DNA from: Planktosalinus sp963975935
GTDB taxonomy: Bacteria > Bacteroidota > Bacteroidia > Flavobacteriales > Flavobacteriaceae
Reading direction: 5' to 3'
NCBI GenBank assembly: GCA_963975935.1
Contig: CAXBIQ010000012.1
Coordinates: 1 to 64,000 of the forward strand
DNA: 64,000 nt
Positions 52,775-63,600 of the stretch are shown piece after piece. The notes below the pieces were generated by a model that did not search any database, was not told the origin of the DNA, and saw only the letters and a list, made by a program, of their open reading frames with translations. The translations under genes were made by a program, and so were the position numbers. Numbering within the stretch: position 1 is the first letter of the stretch; each line of letters opens with the position of its first letter.

Positions 52775-55007
52775 ATTTACAGACATACTTACCGATAAAG
52801 TTGAAATACCCATCATTCAACGAGATTTTGCCCAAGGCAGAACAGATAAAAACACCAGTAAAATAAGGAGAGATTTCTTAGACGCCATCTTTGATACGAT
52901 TCTAAAAAACAAAAAAGAAGTTACCCATAAAAACTTGGAGTTAGACTTTATCTATGGTAACAAAACACAAGGCGAAAATCCAATTTTCTCACCTATCGAT
53001 GGACAACAGCGGCTTACTGTATTGTGGTTGCTGTATTGGTTTGTAACATCAAAAGAACTTATACCCTCAGAAGAAAAAGTGTCGCTTCAAAATTTTGTTT
53101 ACGAAACAAGGCACAGCACTACCATCTTTTGTAAAAAGCTGATAGGTTTCAATCCACTTCTCACAAGAGAAACTATTTCAGAAGAAATTAAAAACCAGTC
53201 TTGGTACTTTGAAACTTGGGATTTTGACCCAAGTATCCAAGCAATGCTTGTTGTTTTAGACGATATAGAATTTCGTTATGTAGATTATGGCTTGGAAGAT
53301 ACTTGGCAAGTTTTAAAAGGTGACAACTGCCCTTTTGAAATGTATCAATTAGTGTTAAGTGAGTTCAAGTTATCAGACGATTTATATATTAAAATGAACT
53401 CAAGAGGTAAGCCACTTACCGAGTTTGAATATTTCAAAGCCAATTTTTCTGAGATTATTAACAATAAAACATTACAACAAAAATTTGAAAAACAAATTGA
53501 CCAGGATTGGTTTGACTGTGTTTGGAATTTGTTGTTAGATACTGAAGAGGCAAAAAGCATAGAAGATATTGCCTTATTAGCGGATAATAGTTTTTTAAAC
53601 CTCTTCAATTTCATCACTTACGTTATTGGGCTTAAAAATAATATACCGTATATCGATACTGTTGAATCTTACAAGGAACTAAAAATTATCTACGGTAATG
53701 AGGATAATGTAAAAGAACTTTTTTCCATTTTAGACAACTTGGTCCTCAGCAATGAACGGAATCCGGATTTTTGGGAGAATACCTTTTATTTTAATAAAGC
53801 CGGTTTCCAGAAAGATAAAACTAGGTTATTCTTCCCACATAAGGAGCACAATTTATTAGTTAGGTGTTTACTCTATTATGATAAGGATAGAGGTTTTACC
53901 TTGCCGGAGCAACTATTGCTGCACAGCTATTTATTCCAAAACATTCACCAAACAGACAATTTTGAAAGGAAAATAAGAATTGTAAGAAACTTAGTTGCTA
54001 ACTCTGAATTTGAATTAAGGAGAGAAACTTTGGTTGAAAGCATTACAGAGTTAGAAACTTTCCTGTTAACTTATGATTTTGATGCACTAAAAAGATTTAA
54101 AACAGACCAAATACAAGAGGAAAAAGAAAAGGAACCGTTTTATCAAACCCAAAAATCTCTAGATACTTTTTATCAATTAGAGGATAGTGATATTTTTAGA
54201 GGGAATATTTCAATATTTGAATTTGACTATAATACAGAAAACAGAGCTTCCCGGTTTTTAAAATATTTTGATGAAGATGTCATTATCGATGATTTTAATA
54301 ATAGGGCTGATTTTTTACTTTGCTTTGGTGATTATACGCAACACGATAGCGGAAATCCGGAAAGAAAAGAAGGATTGTATAATATCCTCTCACCCAACAA
54401 AAAGGTAATTAGAAGATTTTTTACCACACCTGGTTATGGGAAAAAGAAAGACATTTTTTCATACACTCGCCCAGTGCTAATGAAGTGTTTAGACTTCTTA
54501 ATAAAGAACCCGGAAACAGATATTGAAGAACACATTGAAACTGAAATTGAGGCGTACCAAGAAAAAGGAATGGATTGGAGATATTATTTTTTACGATATC
54601 CTTCTTTCCGTGATGAATGTTTAAGAGGGTATTACTATTGCTTTGATAAGTATGTTTTCAACAAAATGCGACAGAAACAATTCAATGGTTTTAACTGGTG
54701 TCCCTTTTTTCATGAGGTAAATCAACAGGTTGATAGTGAAAATTTAAAGCTTGGAGATTATGACAATTTACTTATTCTAAAAATCAAAAAAAATACGATT
54801 AGTATCAATATAACTAGTGATCATTTCCTTTTTGAAAACAAAAATGTAGAAGGTGCTGAAAACATCTTATATGATGAGCTTATAAGTAATAAGGTAATTG
54901 ATGAAGATGGAGTTTTAAAAATACAGCAAAATTCAGAGGGATTAGATACTGAAGATAGGGTTGAAAAATTAGTTGAGTGTATAAATGAGATACTTGAAAG
55001 CAAATGA
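52764..55007 (+). CDS. DUF262 (GmrS-like) protein B
   Basis: 747 residues. The N-terminus has IIQRDFAQGR, a variant of the DUF262 'pxyQRgY' motif, and IDGQQRLTVLWLLYWF. Next comes DLYIKMNSRGKPLTEFEYFKA, written in its usual GmrS position. The remainder (~450 residues) is helical with no recognised nuclease motif; a C-terminal FNGFNWCPFFHEVNQ segment is distinctive. It is coupled to DUF262 protein A (11-bp overlap) and to hsdR (ATGA overlap). Paired DUF262 proteins without a DUF1524 partner are not part of a system I can name. Confidence 0.75.
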   Translation: MKLKFTDILTDKVEIPIIQRDFAQGRTDKNTSKIRRDFLDAIFDTILKNKKEVTHKNLELDFIYGNKTQGENPIFSPIDGQQRLTVLWLLYWFVTSKELIPSEEKVSLQNFVYETRHSTTIFCKKLIGFNPLLTRETISEEIKNQSWYFETWDFDPSIQAMLVVLDDIEFRYVDYGLEDTWQVLKGDNCPFEMYQLVLSEFKLSDDLYIKMNSRGKPLTEFEYFKANFSEIINNKTLQQKFEKQIDQDWFDCVWNLLLDTEEAKSIEDIALLADNSFLNLFNFITYVIGLKNNIPYIDTVESYKELKIIYGNEDNVKELFSILDNLVLSNERNPDFWENTFYFNKAGFQKDKTRLFFPHKEHNLLVRCLLYYDKDRGFTLPEQLLLHSYLFQNIHQTDNFERKIRIVRNLVANSEFELRRETLVESITELETFLLTYDFDALKRFKTDQIQEEKEKEPFYQTQKSLDTFYQLEDSDIFRGNISIFEFDYNTENRASRFLKYFDEDVIIDDFNNRADFLLCFGDYTQHDSGNPERKEGLYNILSPNKKVIRRFFTTPGYGKKKDIFSYTRPVLMKCLDFLIKNPETDIEEHIETEIEAYQEKGMDWRYYFLRYPSFRDECLRGYYYCFDKYVFNKMRQKQFNGFNWCPFFHEVNQQVDSENLKLGDYDNLLILKIKKNTISINITSDHFLFENKNVEGAENILYDELISNKVIDEDGVLKIQQNSEGLDTEDRVEKLVECINEILESK

Positions 55008-58000
55008 GTCAGAAATTTACAGAAGCAAAATTAGAGGAAGCCTTTATTGAGTTATTAGGCAACGAAGAGTATCCACATTTTGTTGGCAATTCAATCTCCC
55101 GTATTCCCGAAGAGGTGCTCATTGAGGAAGATTTAATTGCGTTCCTTTTAGAGCAATATAAAGCAGAAGGCCTTACACTCACAGAGGCTAAATCTATCGT
55201 GTTGCAATTAAAAACACTGCCTTCATCAGATCTATACGAAACCAACAAAATTGTAATGCAATGGTTAGCTGACGGCTTAAGCTTCAAACGTGAAGACCGC
55301 AATCAGAAAGATATTTGGATTTACTTAATTGATTACTCAAAAGAAAACAACAATACCTACAAGTTTGTTAACCAGCTCGAAATAATAGGTACTGAAAAGC
55401 GCATCCCTGATGGTATCATTTATATCAACGGTATTCCTGTGGTGGTCTGTGAATTTAAAACCGCAATTCAGGAAAACTGCACCATACATAACGCTTACAT
55501 TCAATTGACCACAAGATACAAAAGAGATATACCCGAACTCTTTAAATACAATGCATTCTGTGTTATTAGTGACGGGGTGAACAACAAAGCTGGTTCCTTT
55601 TTTGCTCCCTATGAATTTTTCTATGCCTGGCGTAGAATTTCAGGGCTGGCAAAAGACGTAGATGGAATTGACAGTATGTACACCCTCATTCAAGGAATGT
55701 TACATCAAAACCGGTTAAGAGACATCATTCAAAATTTCATTTACATCCCCGACACTTCAAAAAAAGATGAAAAAATTGTATGTCGCTATCCGCAATATTA
55801 CGCAGCAAGAGCCTTATACGACAACATTAAAATAGCTCAAAAACCAGAAGGAGATGGAAAAGGTGGTACGTATTTCGGGGCAACAGGTAGCGGTAAAAGT
55901 TTCACAATGCTTTACCTCACAAGGTTATTGATGAAAAGTCCACATTTTGAGAACCCTACTATAGTACTTATTACTGACCGAACCGATTTAGACGATCAAC
56001 TTTCAGGACAATTTACAAATGCCAAAGTATTTATTGGTGATGACACCGTAAAAAGTGTGGAAAGCAGAACAGAATTAAGAGAACTACTACAAGGCAGAAC
56101 CAGTGGCGGGGCTTTTTTAACAACCATTCAAAAGTTCACAGAAGATATTGAACTCCTTTCTGAACGCACCAATGTGATTTGTATTTCTGACGAAGCCCAT
56201 AGAAGTCAAACCAATTTAGACCAAAAAGTCAAAGTAACCGAACAAGGGGTTAAAAAAACCTATGGCTTTGCTAAATACCTGCACAACTCACTGCCCAATG
56301 CAACTTTTGTTGGTTTTACAGGAACCCCAATTGATGCAACTTTAGATGTCTTTGGAAAGGTTGTAGATGCCTATACAATGACAGAATCAGTTAAAGATGA
56401 AATCACAGTAAGAATTGTGTATGAAGGCAGGGCAGCCAAAGTAGCACTCAAAAGAGCTGAGCTTGATAAAATTGAAGCTTATTATGATAGAGTGGCTGAA
56501 GAAGGGGCCAATTATTACCAAATTGAAGAAAGTAAAAAACAATCTTCAAAAATGAAAGTCATCCTCGGAGACCCTGACAGGTTAAAAATTCTTGCAAAAG
56601 ACTTTGTGACACACTATGAAAATAGAGTGAACGAAGGTGCTACAGTTAAAGGAAAAGCGATGTTTGTTTGTAGTTACCGCGACATAGCCTATGAGTTTTA
56701 TAAAAACCTCATTGAACTAAGACCTGAATGGAATATAAAAAAAATAGCTGAAGAAGGAACTATTTTAACTGATAGGGAAAAACGAAAAATCAAACCTATG
56801 GAAACGGTCAAAATGATTATGACCAGAAGTAAAGATGATCCCAAAGAATTATATGATTTAATAGGCACAAAAGACTACCAAAAAGAACTAGACAGACAAT
56901 TCAAAAATGAAAAATCAAATTTCAAAATTGCCATTGTTGTCGATATGTGGCTAACAGGTTTTGATGTACCATTCTTGGACAGTATCTATATTGATAAACC
57001 CATTCAACAGCACAATTTAATTCAAACCATCTCTCGTGTAAACCGAAAGTTTAAAGGAAAAAACAAGGGGTTGGTTGTTGATTATATTGGTATAAAAAAA
57101 CAAATGAATCTTGCCCTTAAAAAATACTCTGAGGGTGATAAAGACAATTTTGAAGACATACAACAGTCATTGGTAATAGTGAGGAACCATTTGGATTTGA
57201 TTGCCAATCTGTTCCATAAGTTTGATGGCACAAAGTATTTCATAGGCAATTCTTTAGAGCAATTAAATACGCTCAATAAAGCTGCAGAATATGTACAACT
57301 CACAAAAGATATTGAAACGCGCTTTATGGGGTTAGTCAAAAGGCTAAAAGCTGCTTATGATATATGTGCAGGTAGTGAAGAATTAACTCAAAAAGAAAGG
57401 GATTACACACATTTTTATTTAGCAGTGAGGTCCATTGTATTCAAACTAACAAAGGGCACTGCTCCTGATACCGCACAGATGAATGCCAAGGTAAGTGAAA
57501 TGATTAAAAATGCCTTGCAAAGTGATGGTGTTGAAGAAATCTTCAAAATGGGAGAGGAAACTGAAAAGGAACAAGATTTATTTGATGAGGACTACCTGGC
57601 AAAAATTGATAAAATCAAATTACCCAATACCAAAATAAAACTCCTTCAACAACTACTGGCAAGAGCTATTGGAGAGATGAAAAAGGTAAACAAGGTAAAA
57701 GGTGTTGACTTTTCAAGGAAAATGGAAACTTTAGTGAACAAATACAATCAAAGAGATGAAAATGACATACTGCGCAGTGAAGTCTATGAAGAAATGGCAG
57801 AACAGTTAACAAACCTTATATGGGAAGTATATGAAGAATATAAGTCAGGAGATTCCTTAGGGATTGATTTTGAAGAAAAAGCCTTTTACGACATCCTAAA
57901 AGAACTATGTGTTAAATATGATTTCACTTATCCCGAGGACAAATTGATAGTATTAGCAAAAGAAGTTAAAGAGCTTGTGGATAGTCAAGCTAAATTTCCT

Positions 58001-58156
58001 GACTGGAGCAAAAGAAATGATATCAAATCTGCTCTTAAAGTAGGTTTAATCCTGCTGTTGGATCAATACGGCTACCCACCGGTAGAACGTGATGAGGTAT
58101 ACAAGGAAATTTTTGAACAAGCTGAGAATTTTAAAAAATATAGCCAATCAAAATAA
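55004..58156 (+). CDS. hsdR: Type I restriction endonuclease subunit HsdR
   Basis: 1050 residues. It has an N-terminal PD-(D/E)xK nuclease (DGIIYINGIPVVVCEFKT, near residues 135-155), then SF2 motor motifs: GATGSGKSFTML near 292, DEAHRSQ near 395, GFTGTP near 436, and ISRVNRKFKGK near 675. The C-terminal helical domain docks on HsdM/HsdS. All catalytic motifs are intact, so restriction should be active. It lies 9.4 kb from hsdM, with Thoeris, AlbA/HTH and the DUF262 pair inserted between, all in the same direction and with overlaps or short gaps. Confidence 0.95.
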   Translation: MSQKFTEAKLEEAFIELLGNEEYPHFVGNSISRIPEEVLIEEDLIAFLLEQYKAEGLTLTEAKSIVLQLKTLPSSDLYETNKIVMQWLADGLSFKREDRNQKDIWIYLIDYSKENNNTYKFVNQLEIIGTEKRIPDGIIYINGIPVVVCEFKTAIQENCTIHNAYIQLTTRYKRDIPELFKYNAFCVISDGVNNKAGSFFAPYEFFYAWRRISGLAKDVDGIDSMYTLIQGMLHQNRLRDIIQNFIYIPDTSKKDEKIVCRYPQYYAARALYDNIKIAQKPEGDGKGGTYFGATGSGKSFTMLYLTRLLMKSPHFENPTIVLITDRTDLDDQLSGQFTNAKVFIGDDTVKSVESRTELRELLQGRTSGGAFLTTIQKFTEDIELLSERTNVICISDEAHRSQTNLDQKVKVTEQGVKKTYGFAKYLHNSLPNATFVGFTGTPIDATLDVFGKVVDAYTMTESVKDEITVRIVYEGRAAKVALKRAELDKIEAYYDRVAEEGANYYQIEESKKQSSKMKVILGDPDRLKILAKDFVTHYENRVNEGATVKGKAMFVCSYRDIAYEFYKNLIELRPEWNIKKIAEEGTILTDREKRKIKPMETVKMIMTRSKDDPKELYDLIGTKDYQKELDRQFKNEKSNFKIAIVVDMWLTGFDVPFLDSIYIDKPIQQHNLIQTISRVNRKFKGKNKGLVVDYIGIKKQMNLALKKYSEGDKDNFEDIQQSLVIVRNHLDLIANLFHKFDGTKYFIGNSLEQLNTLNKAAEYVQLTKDIETRFMGLVKRLKAAYDICAGSEELTQKERDYTHFYLAVRSIVFKLTKGTAPDTAQMNAKVSEMIKNALQSDGVEEIFKMGEETEKEQDLFDEDYLAKIDKIKLPNTKIKLLQQLLARAIGEMKKVNKVKGVDFSRKMETLVNKYNQRDENDILRSEVYEEMAEQLTNLIWEVYEEYKSGDSLGIDFEEKAFYDILKELCVKYDFTYPEDKLIVLAKEVKELVDSQAKFPDWSKRNDIKSALKVGLILLLDQYGYPPVERDEVYKEIFEQAENFKKYSQSK

Positions 58157-58205
58157 TTATGTAACTAATAACTGATATATGAACCCGTAAAAAACAACTG
58201 GAAAA

Positions 58206-60305
58206 ATGCAAAATCACTGTTTTAACATCCTAACCTTCAATCATCCCCAAGAAGAACTCACACTTTACTTTACCGACTTGGAAAATGAAACACTTGCAAG
58301 GGTGTATCACAGTTTAGTTCCGGATGAGGTAATTGAAAAATTTGGTGAACAATTGCATTATTACACCTCTTTCACAAACAAAATGGAAGGTCTTTTTCCG
58401 GTGACCAAATCAGTAGAGCCTACCTACGAAACTAGAGAAGATAAAAACGGAGAAGAACGATCATATAAAATTCCAAATTCAGCATTTTCAATTCCCATAT
58501 TAAAAAGATATTACAACGCTCAAATACACAAATACTTCAAAGCAAAAGGATTTTTGGTAAAACCAAATTTTATCAGTGACACAGAGATATGGCTTCCAAG
58601 CAAAAAATATGATAAAACAGGACAGTTTAATCTATTTGACCGCTATGCATTAAAAGTACAGTTCAAGACGGTAACCAGGAAACTGGAACTATTGGTAACC
58701 TTTGAAGGCATTTCTAAAGTCTATAAACAATCGGTTGAGGTACTGCAAGAGTCTGTCTCACCAAAAGCGTTTAATTGGGTTCTGTTTGAGAATAACTTGT
58801 ACAAATTTGATGAATTACCAGATGCAGGAAAAAGAGCCTACGATCGGGTATTTCCTGTTTGGAACTTTGATATTAGGGATGCTTTAGGTGAAGAAACAGA
58901 AGCACCCGACAGGTCCAACAAATACAAAAAGTTTAAAGATGCCATTGACTTCTTTTACAATGAGTATCTAAATACTGAAGAATTTAATGAAAAAATACCC
59001 CTCAATTCAAATGGTTTCATTCCCGTAAATGAAATTCGAATGGGTAGAGTAAAAAGCAATAGCAACCAATTGTTATTCGGTGACAATAAAACGGATATCG
59101 TGCCAATGAATGGCATAAAGGAATATGGACCATTCGACTTTAGCGATACTGCCAAAATTCACTTTTTCTACATCTGCCACGTTGATGATATAAATGTTGC
59201 AAACAAAATACACAGCTATTTCAAGGGAAAAGAATTTGGCTTTAAAGGCTTATCAAAATTCATTCATACACCCTACCATACTGAAAAAGAATTTAATATA
59301 AAGTTTGAAGATAAAGAAAATCCTTGGTCTCAAATCTACAACCAAGTCACTGAAAAACACTTTGAACCCGATATTCAGTACATAGCAATTTACATAAGCC
59401 CATATTCCAAAAACACACCAGACAAAACCAAAAGAAAAATTTATTACAAATTAAAAGAGTTATTGCTTAAAAAGGGCGTTTCATCACAGGTAATAGATGC
59501 TGAAAAAGTGTTGACTAATGACAAATACTACTATAGCCTTCCCAATATAGCAATAGCAATTTTAGCAAAACTAAATGGCACTCCCTGGCGTTTGGACACC
59601 ACCCTTAAAAATGAATTGATAGTTGGAGTTGGCGCATTCAAGAGCACCGAATTTGATATAAAATACATAGGTAGTGCATTCAGTTTCTCAAACACAGGTA
59701 AATTCAATCGATTTGAAAGTTTCCAACAAGACCAAACTAAAGAATTAGCAGGGTCCATTATGAGAGCGGTCAAAGAATATGCAGCTTTGAATCCCGGCAT
59801 TAAACGCTTAGTTGTTCACTTCTATAAGACAATGAAGAAAGAAGAGCTTCAACCAATTGAAGACGGTTTAAGAACACTTGGATTACCCATTCCCGTATTC
59901 ATTGTTTCTATAAACAAAACCGAATCTGCAGATATTGTTGCATTTGATATGAATTGGAAGGATTTAATGCCCTTAAGTGGCACATATATCAATATTGGTT
60001 ATAATAAGTTCCTCTTATTCAACAACACCCGGTACAGCAATAACGCCTATAAAAATTCAGATGGTTTCCCCTTTCCTATAAAGCTGAAAATATTCTGTAC
60101 CCAAAGTGAATTGGCAGAAGACTTTAAAACAATTAAAGAATTATTAGATCAAGTATATCAATTCAGTAGAATGTACTGGAAATCGGTACGGCAACAAAAC
60201 CTACCGGTAACCATAAAATACCCCGAAATGGTAGCAGAAATGCTCCCACACTTCGACAGCAAGGAAATCCCCGATTTTGGAAAAGATAACCTATGGTTTT
60301 TGTAA
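58206..60305 (+). CDS. Long prokaryotic Argonaute, catalytically inactive
   Basis: 699 residues. The N-terminal ~350 residues are diverged (N/L domains and a PAZ-like part not recognised with confidence). The MID domain (~390-470) has guide 5'-end binding residues: Tyr414-Lys415 in YYKLKEL, Gln428 in SSQVIDAEKV, and Lys455 in NIAIAILAKLNGTPWRLD. PIWI (~470-699) has LIVGVGAFKS, where Gly476 takes the place of the first catalytic Asp, and LVVHFYKT, where Tyr540 takes the place of the third. The end is LPVTIKYPEMVAEM and a hydrophobic C-terminus NLWFL, as in long pAgos. It is thus a guide-binding, non-slicing long-B-like Argonaute. Such proteins work with a co-encoded effector; the next genes are candidates. 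It starts 49 bp after hsdR. Confidence 0.85.
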   Translation: MQNHCFNILTFNHPQEELTLYFTDLENETLARVYHSLVPDEVIEKFGEQLHYYTSFTNKMEGLFPVTKSVEPTYETREDKNGEERSYKIPNSAFSIPILKRYYNAQIHKYFKAKGFLVKPNFISDTEIWLPSKKYDKTGQFNLFDRYALKVQFKTVTRKLELLVTFEGISKVYKQSVEVLQESVSPKAFNWVLFENNLYKFDELPDAGKRAYDRVFPVWNFDIRDALGEETEAPDRSNKYKKFKDAIDFFYNEYLNTEEFNEKIPLNSNGFIPVNEIRMGRVKSNSNQLLFGDNKTDIVPMNGIKEYGPFDFSDTAKIHFFYICHVDDINVANKIHSYFKGKEFGFKGLSKFIHTPYHTEKEFNIKFEDKENPWSQIYNQVTEKHFEPDIQYIAIYISPYSKNTPDKTKRKIYYKLKELLLKKGVSSQVIDAEKVLTNDKYYYSLPNIAIAILAKLNGTPWRLDTTLKNELIVGVGAFKSTEFDIKYIGSAFSFSNTGKFNRFESFQQDQTKELAGSIMRAVKEYAALNPGIKRLVVHFYKTMKKEELQPIEDGLRTLGLPIPVFIVSINKTESADIVAFDMNWKDLMPLSGTYINIGYNKFLLFNNTRYSNNAYKNSDGFPFPIKLKIFCTQSELAEDFKTIKELLDQVYQFSRMYWKSVRQQNLPVTIKYPEMVAEMLPHFDSKEIPDFGKDNLWFL

Positions 60306-60336
60306 AATAAATCGAAATCTTTCGAAACAAAATAAA

Positions 60337-60612
60337 ATGAAAATAAAAAGTGCAAAATCATTTTGGCTATGGTATAAGAACTTAATATCAGCGAGAAAAC
60401 ACGTACCCCAGTATTGGGATGAAAATTTAATGGGAGTTCAACATAAAGACCTTTCAGGATTCTTGGCAATGTACCACGGAGACAAAGAGGATATTTATGG
60501 GTTTCTTAGAAAGGAAGTTGAAATGGCCGAAGAAGGCCAAGCCATTTATGAATTTGTCCAAAATACAGTCGATTGCAATGCAACAATATTATATATGTTT
60601 TATATCAATTAA
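60337..60612 (+). pseudogene. Truncated HATPase-like gene remnant
   Basis: 91 residues from ATG 60337 (MKIKSAKSFWLWYKNLISAR). The last third, AIYEFVQNTVDCNATILYMF, looks like the N-box of sacsin-like GHKL ATPases, but the reading frame stops at once after it, with none of the later G-box motifs. No other frame rescues the continuation. It looks like the 5' end of a second HATPase gene left by recombination, directly before an intact one. It could instead be a genuine small protein; it sits 31 bp after the Argonaute stop and 19 bp before the next start. Confidence 0.5.
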
Positions 60613-60631
60613 TATCAAATCTGAAAATATA

Positions 60632-63600
60632 ATGCTCGAGAAAGGAATTATTTACCAACTGAAATTATCCAAAAAAATCGAAGAACACGGACTTCTGATT
60701 TTCAATTTTGGCGATAATACAAGTGCCAGACTTCACAAAAGAAATTTATCCAACCACCCTTCATTGAGCCAAAAAATGTTTGATCTCTTTGAGATAGGAC
60801 AAGAGGTAACAGCTTTAGTAACCGAATTTAATATAGAGAAAAGGTATTATGAATTAAGTACAAAAGCATTTCGCAATGCTCTTGATGATGCTCTGCCTTT
60901 TAATCTTTGTGTTCAAATCATAAATAATAGATATGGTTTTTACTCAGATATTCATAATGACCATTTAATTCAGTATAGAAAAATACTTGATAGACTTAGA
61001 GGCGATTTAGCTTCAACGGGGTTGACTTTTTTATATGAATTACTACAAAATGCCGTTGACCACCCAAACAACAACTTTCAGAATGAATTGTCAGTACATT
61101 TTGAGGTCTTTCATAACTACTTGCTTTTAAAACATAACGGTGCCTTGTTTACCGAAAATAATTTCAAATCAATTTGTGGCATATTATTCGGTGAACAATC
61201 TAATGAAGTAGATGTTAATAGAATTGGTTACAAAGGGATAGGATTCAAATCTGTTTTTAGGCATACCGATAATGTCTATGTACGTTCAGGAAATTTTAGC
61301 TTTTCTTTCAAAAAAGATATCGATAATCCTAATAAACCTTGGGAAGTAATGCCTATATTCCAAAATGAGATTCAGAAAATTGATGAGATACCTCAATTTG
61401 ATTTCTTTAATTCTCCTGTAGCGTTTGCATTTGAATTTTCTTCAGAAATACATAAAAGTAATGTAATCGATTATCTTGAAGAGCTTGCTGAAAACCCTTA
61501 TTTACTTATTTTTTTAGATAAGTTGAAAAGTCTGAGAATAACAATTCCGGTTGAAGAATATCTGTTCGAAAAAGAAGTTGACAGCGACAACACCATTCGA
61601 TTAAAAGTAAACAACTCTGTCCATTCAGAGTGGTCTTCATTTTCCAAAACATTCCCTCTCGAAGACGAAAATATAATTAGCGAATTGCTTGATGAAAACA
61701 ACAAATCAATCCCTGACCATTTCAGGCAATTTAGAGCCCCAAAAGTTGATATTTTAGTGCCCTCTCAGCAAATCGAAAATGCTATAAACCTTTTCGCATA
61801 TCTGCCCTTATCTTCCACTCAATATAAACTTGAATATATTGTCAACGCGGATTTCATACCAAATCTAGACCGTTCAAATATTATTGATTTATCGTATAAT
61901 TTTAAATTGGCGGAATTTGCAGGGCTACAAGTTTTGAAAGCTTGTGAATCCTTTGCTTTAAATAGAGAGTTTCAAAGAATCAAACAACTATTCCCTATTT
62001 ACGAGAATGAATCAAATAGATTCAAAAACACATTGCAACAATCATTTTTAGCAAGGGTTGAAAGGTCAGCGTTATTCCCTTCACATTATGACAACAACCA
62101 CTCATACCCAATCGCAGATATATTAGTTGACAGTACAGGAATCTACGAGGTCATTCCAGAAACTTTATACAGTATTTTTACCAATACATCTGGAAAACCT
62201 TTGGATATCAACTCCGGCTTAGAAACTGAATATCTATTTTTACACAGTAAACTTTCCCTGGGCAGCACTTTTGAAAAAGATAACTTAGTGTATTGTCTAA
62301 AAAATGAAGAATTTAAAAAATGGTTAAAGCAACCTCAAAACAATTTCTTGATGATATCTCATTTTTATTCAAGGGAGGATCTCAAAGATTTAATAAAGAC
62401 GGAAAATGTAATTCTTAACTCGAATAACGACTTCAGTAGCTCAAAATCGCTCTATAAAGATATCCCACAAGAACTTATATTTATGAAGGTAAACGTTGTC
62501 AATTTTTCACTATTAATGCAACTTGACGAAAATGATATCTCAATAAAATTCTTAGAATTTGAGCCTATTGGGTTTTACAGAAAAAATATTTTGGGTAGAG
62601 AAGATGCAGTTAACTCAATATTGACATCAGAGAAAAATCTATTGGATTTTTGGAAATTTGTTTACAATCATTGGGACTTCATAGAGAAAGAAAAAGAAAT
62701 AATTGATAGCCTAAAGAAAATCCTTGTTTTAATTAAGCCAAAAGAAAATGTGATTGCAAAATTTGTATCGGCTTGTTATCTCCCTCGTGAATTTAACAAT
62801 GAAGGTGATATTGAAACCATATTGAATAGCATCGGAAATACAGATGCTCGATTTATATCTGAAAAGTATATTTTTTCAGATGAATATAAAGTCGACAAAT
62901 GGCGACAAATATTCAAAAAATTAGAAGCTAAAATAGACCTTCAAAGCGTCATTTTTGATTTGATACCAAAATTGTCATCAATTGATGAGCAGAAACATTT
63001 TGAAATAGGAAAACAAATATTTAGGTACTGGAATAGAAGCAAAGGTAAGGAGACCCAACTATCAATTGACCAAGTAAAATTAATTAGTGAAGGGCTAAAA
63101 ATTATGTGCCTAGATGAAAATTTCAGGCAACCAAGTGAATGTGTAATTTCAGACCATTACAACAACAACCAAAACATAGCGGCCATTTTGCCAAAAATAA
63201 TTATTGAAAATCAAATTTCAAATGATTACGGAAATCAAATTCAGGCATGGAAAGAGTTTTTTGTACTTATAGGTTGTATTGAATTATCAAATTCACAAGA
63301 TATATTTTCCAAAAAGTTAAAGTGTCTCATAAAAAATCAGGAAGTATATAAGGATAGTGAACACTTCGAGATCTTACAGGCAATTTCTCTATTGTATGAT
63401 GACAAGAAAAACAATAATTTTTCTTTTGATCCACTTGCCGGACTTCATCTAAAAACAAATACTGATGAATGGTTATTGCCAAATCAGATACATTTCTCAT
63501 CGGTTTACAAACCGAAATTAGACTTACAAAAAGATGAGGATTTAGCTGAGGATTTTATTTATTTAAATGAAAATTACATTCCCAAAAGAATTAGTTGGAA

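Noticed and set aside
58206..60305. Short pAgo of the SPARTA/SPARSA type
   Set aside because: At 699 residues with a large N-terminal part it is too long, and the neighbouring genes are not TIR-APAZ or SIR2-APAZ; the Thoeris TIR/SIR2 genes lie 9 kb away.
60277..60336. Start of the 91-residue ORF at 60277
   Set aside because: That start would overlap the Argonaute C-terminus by 29 bp and adds residues read out of frame from it; ATG 60337 is more natural.
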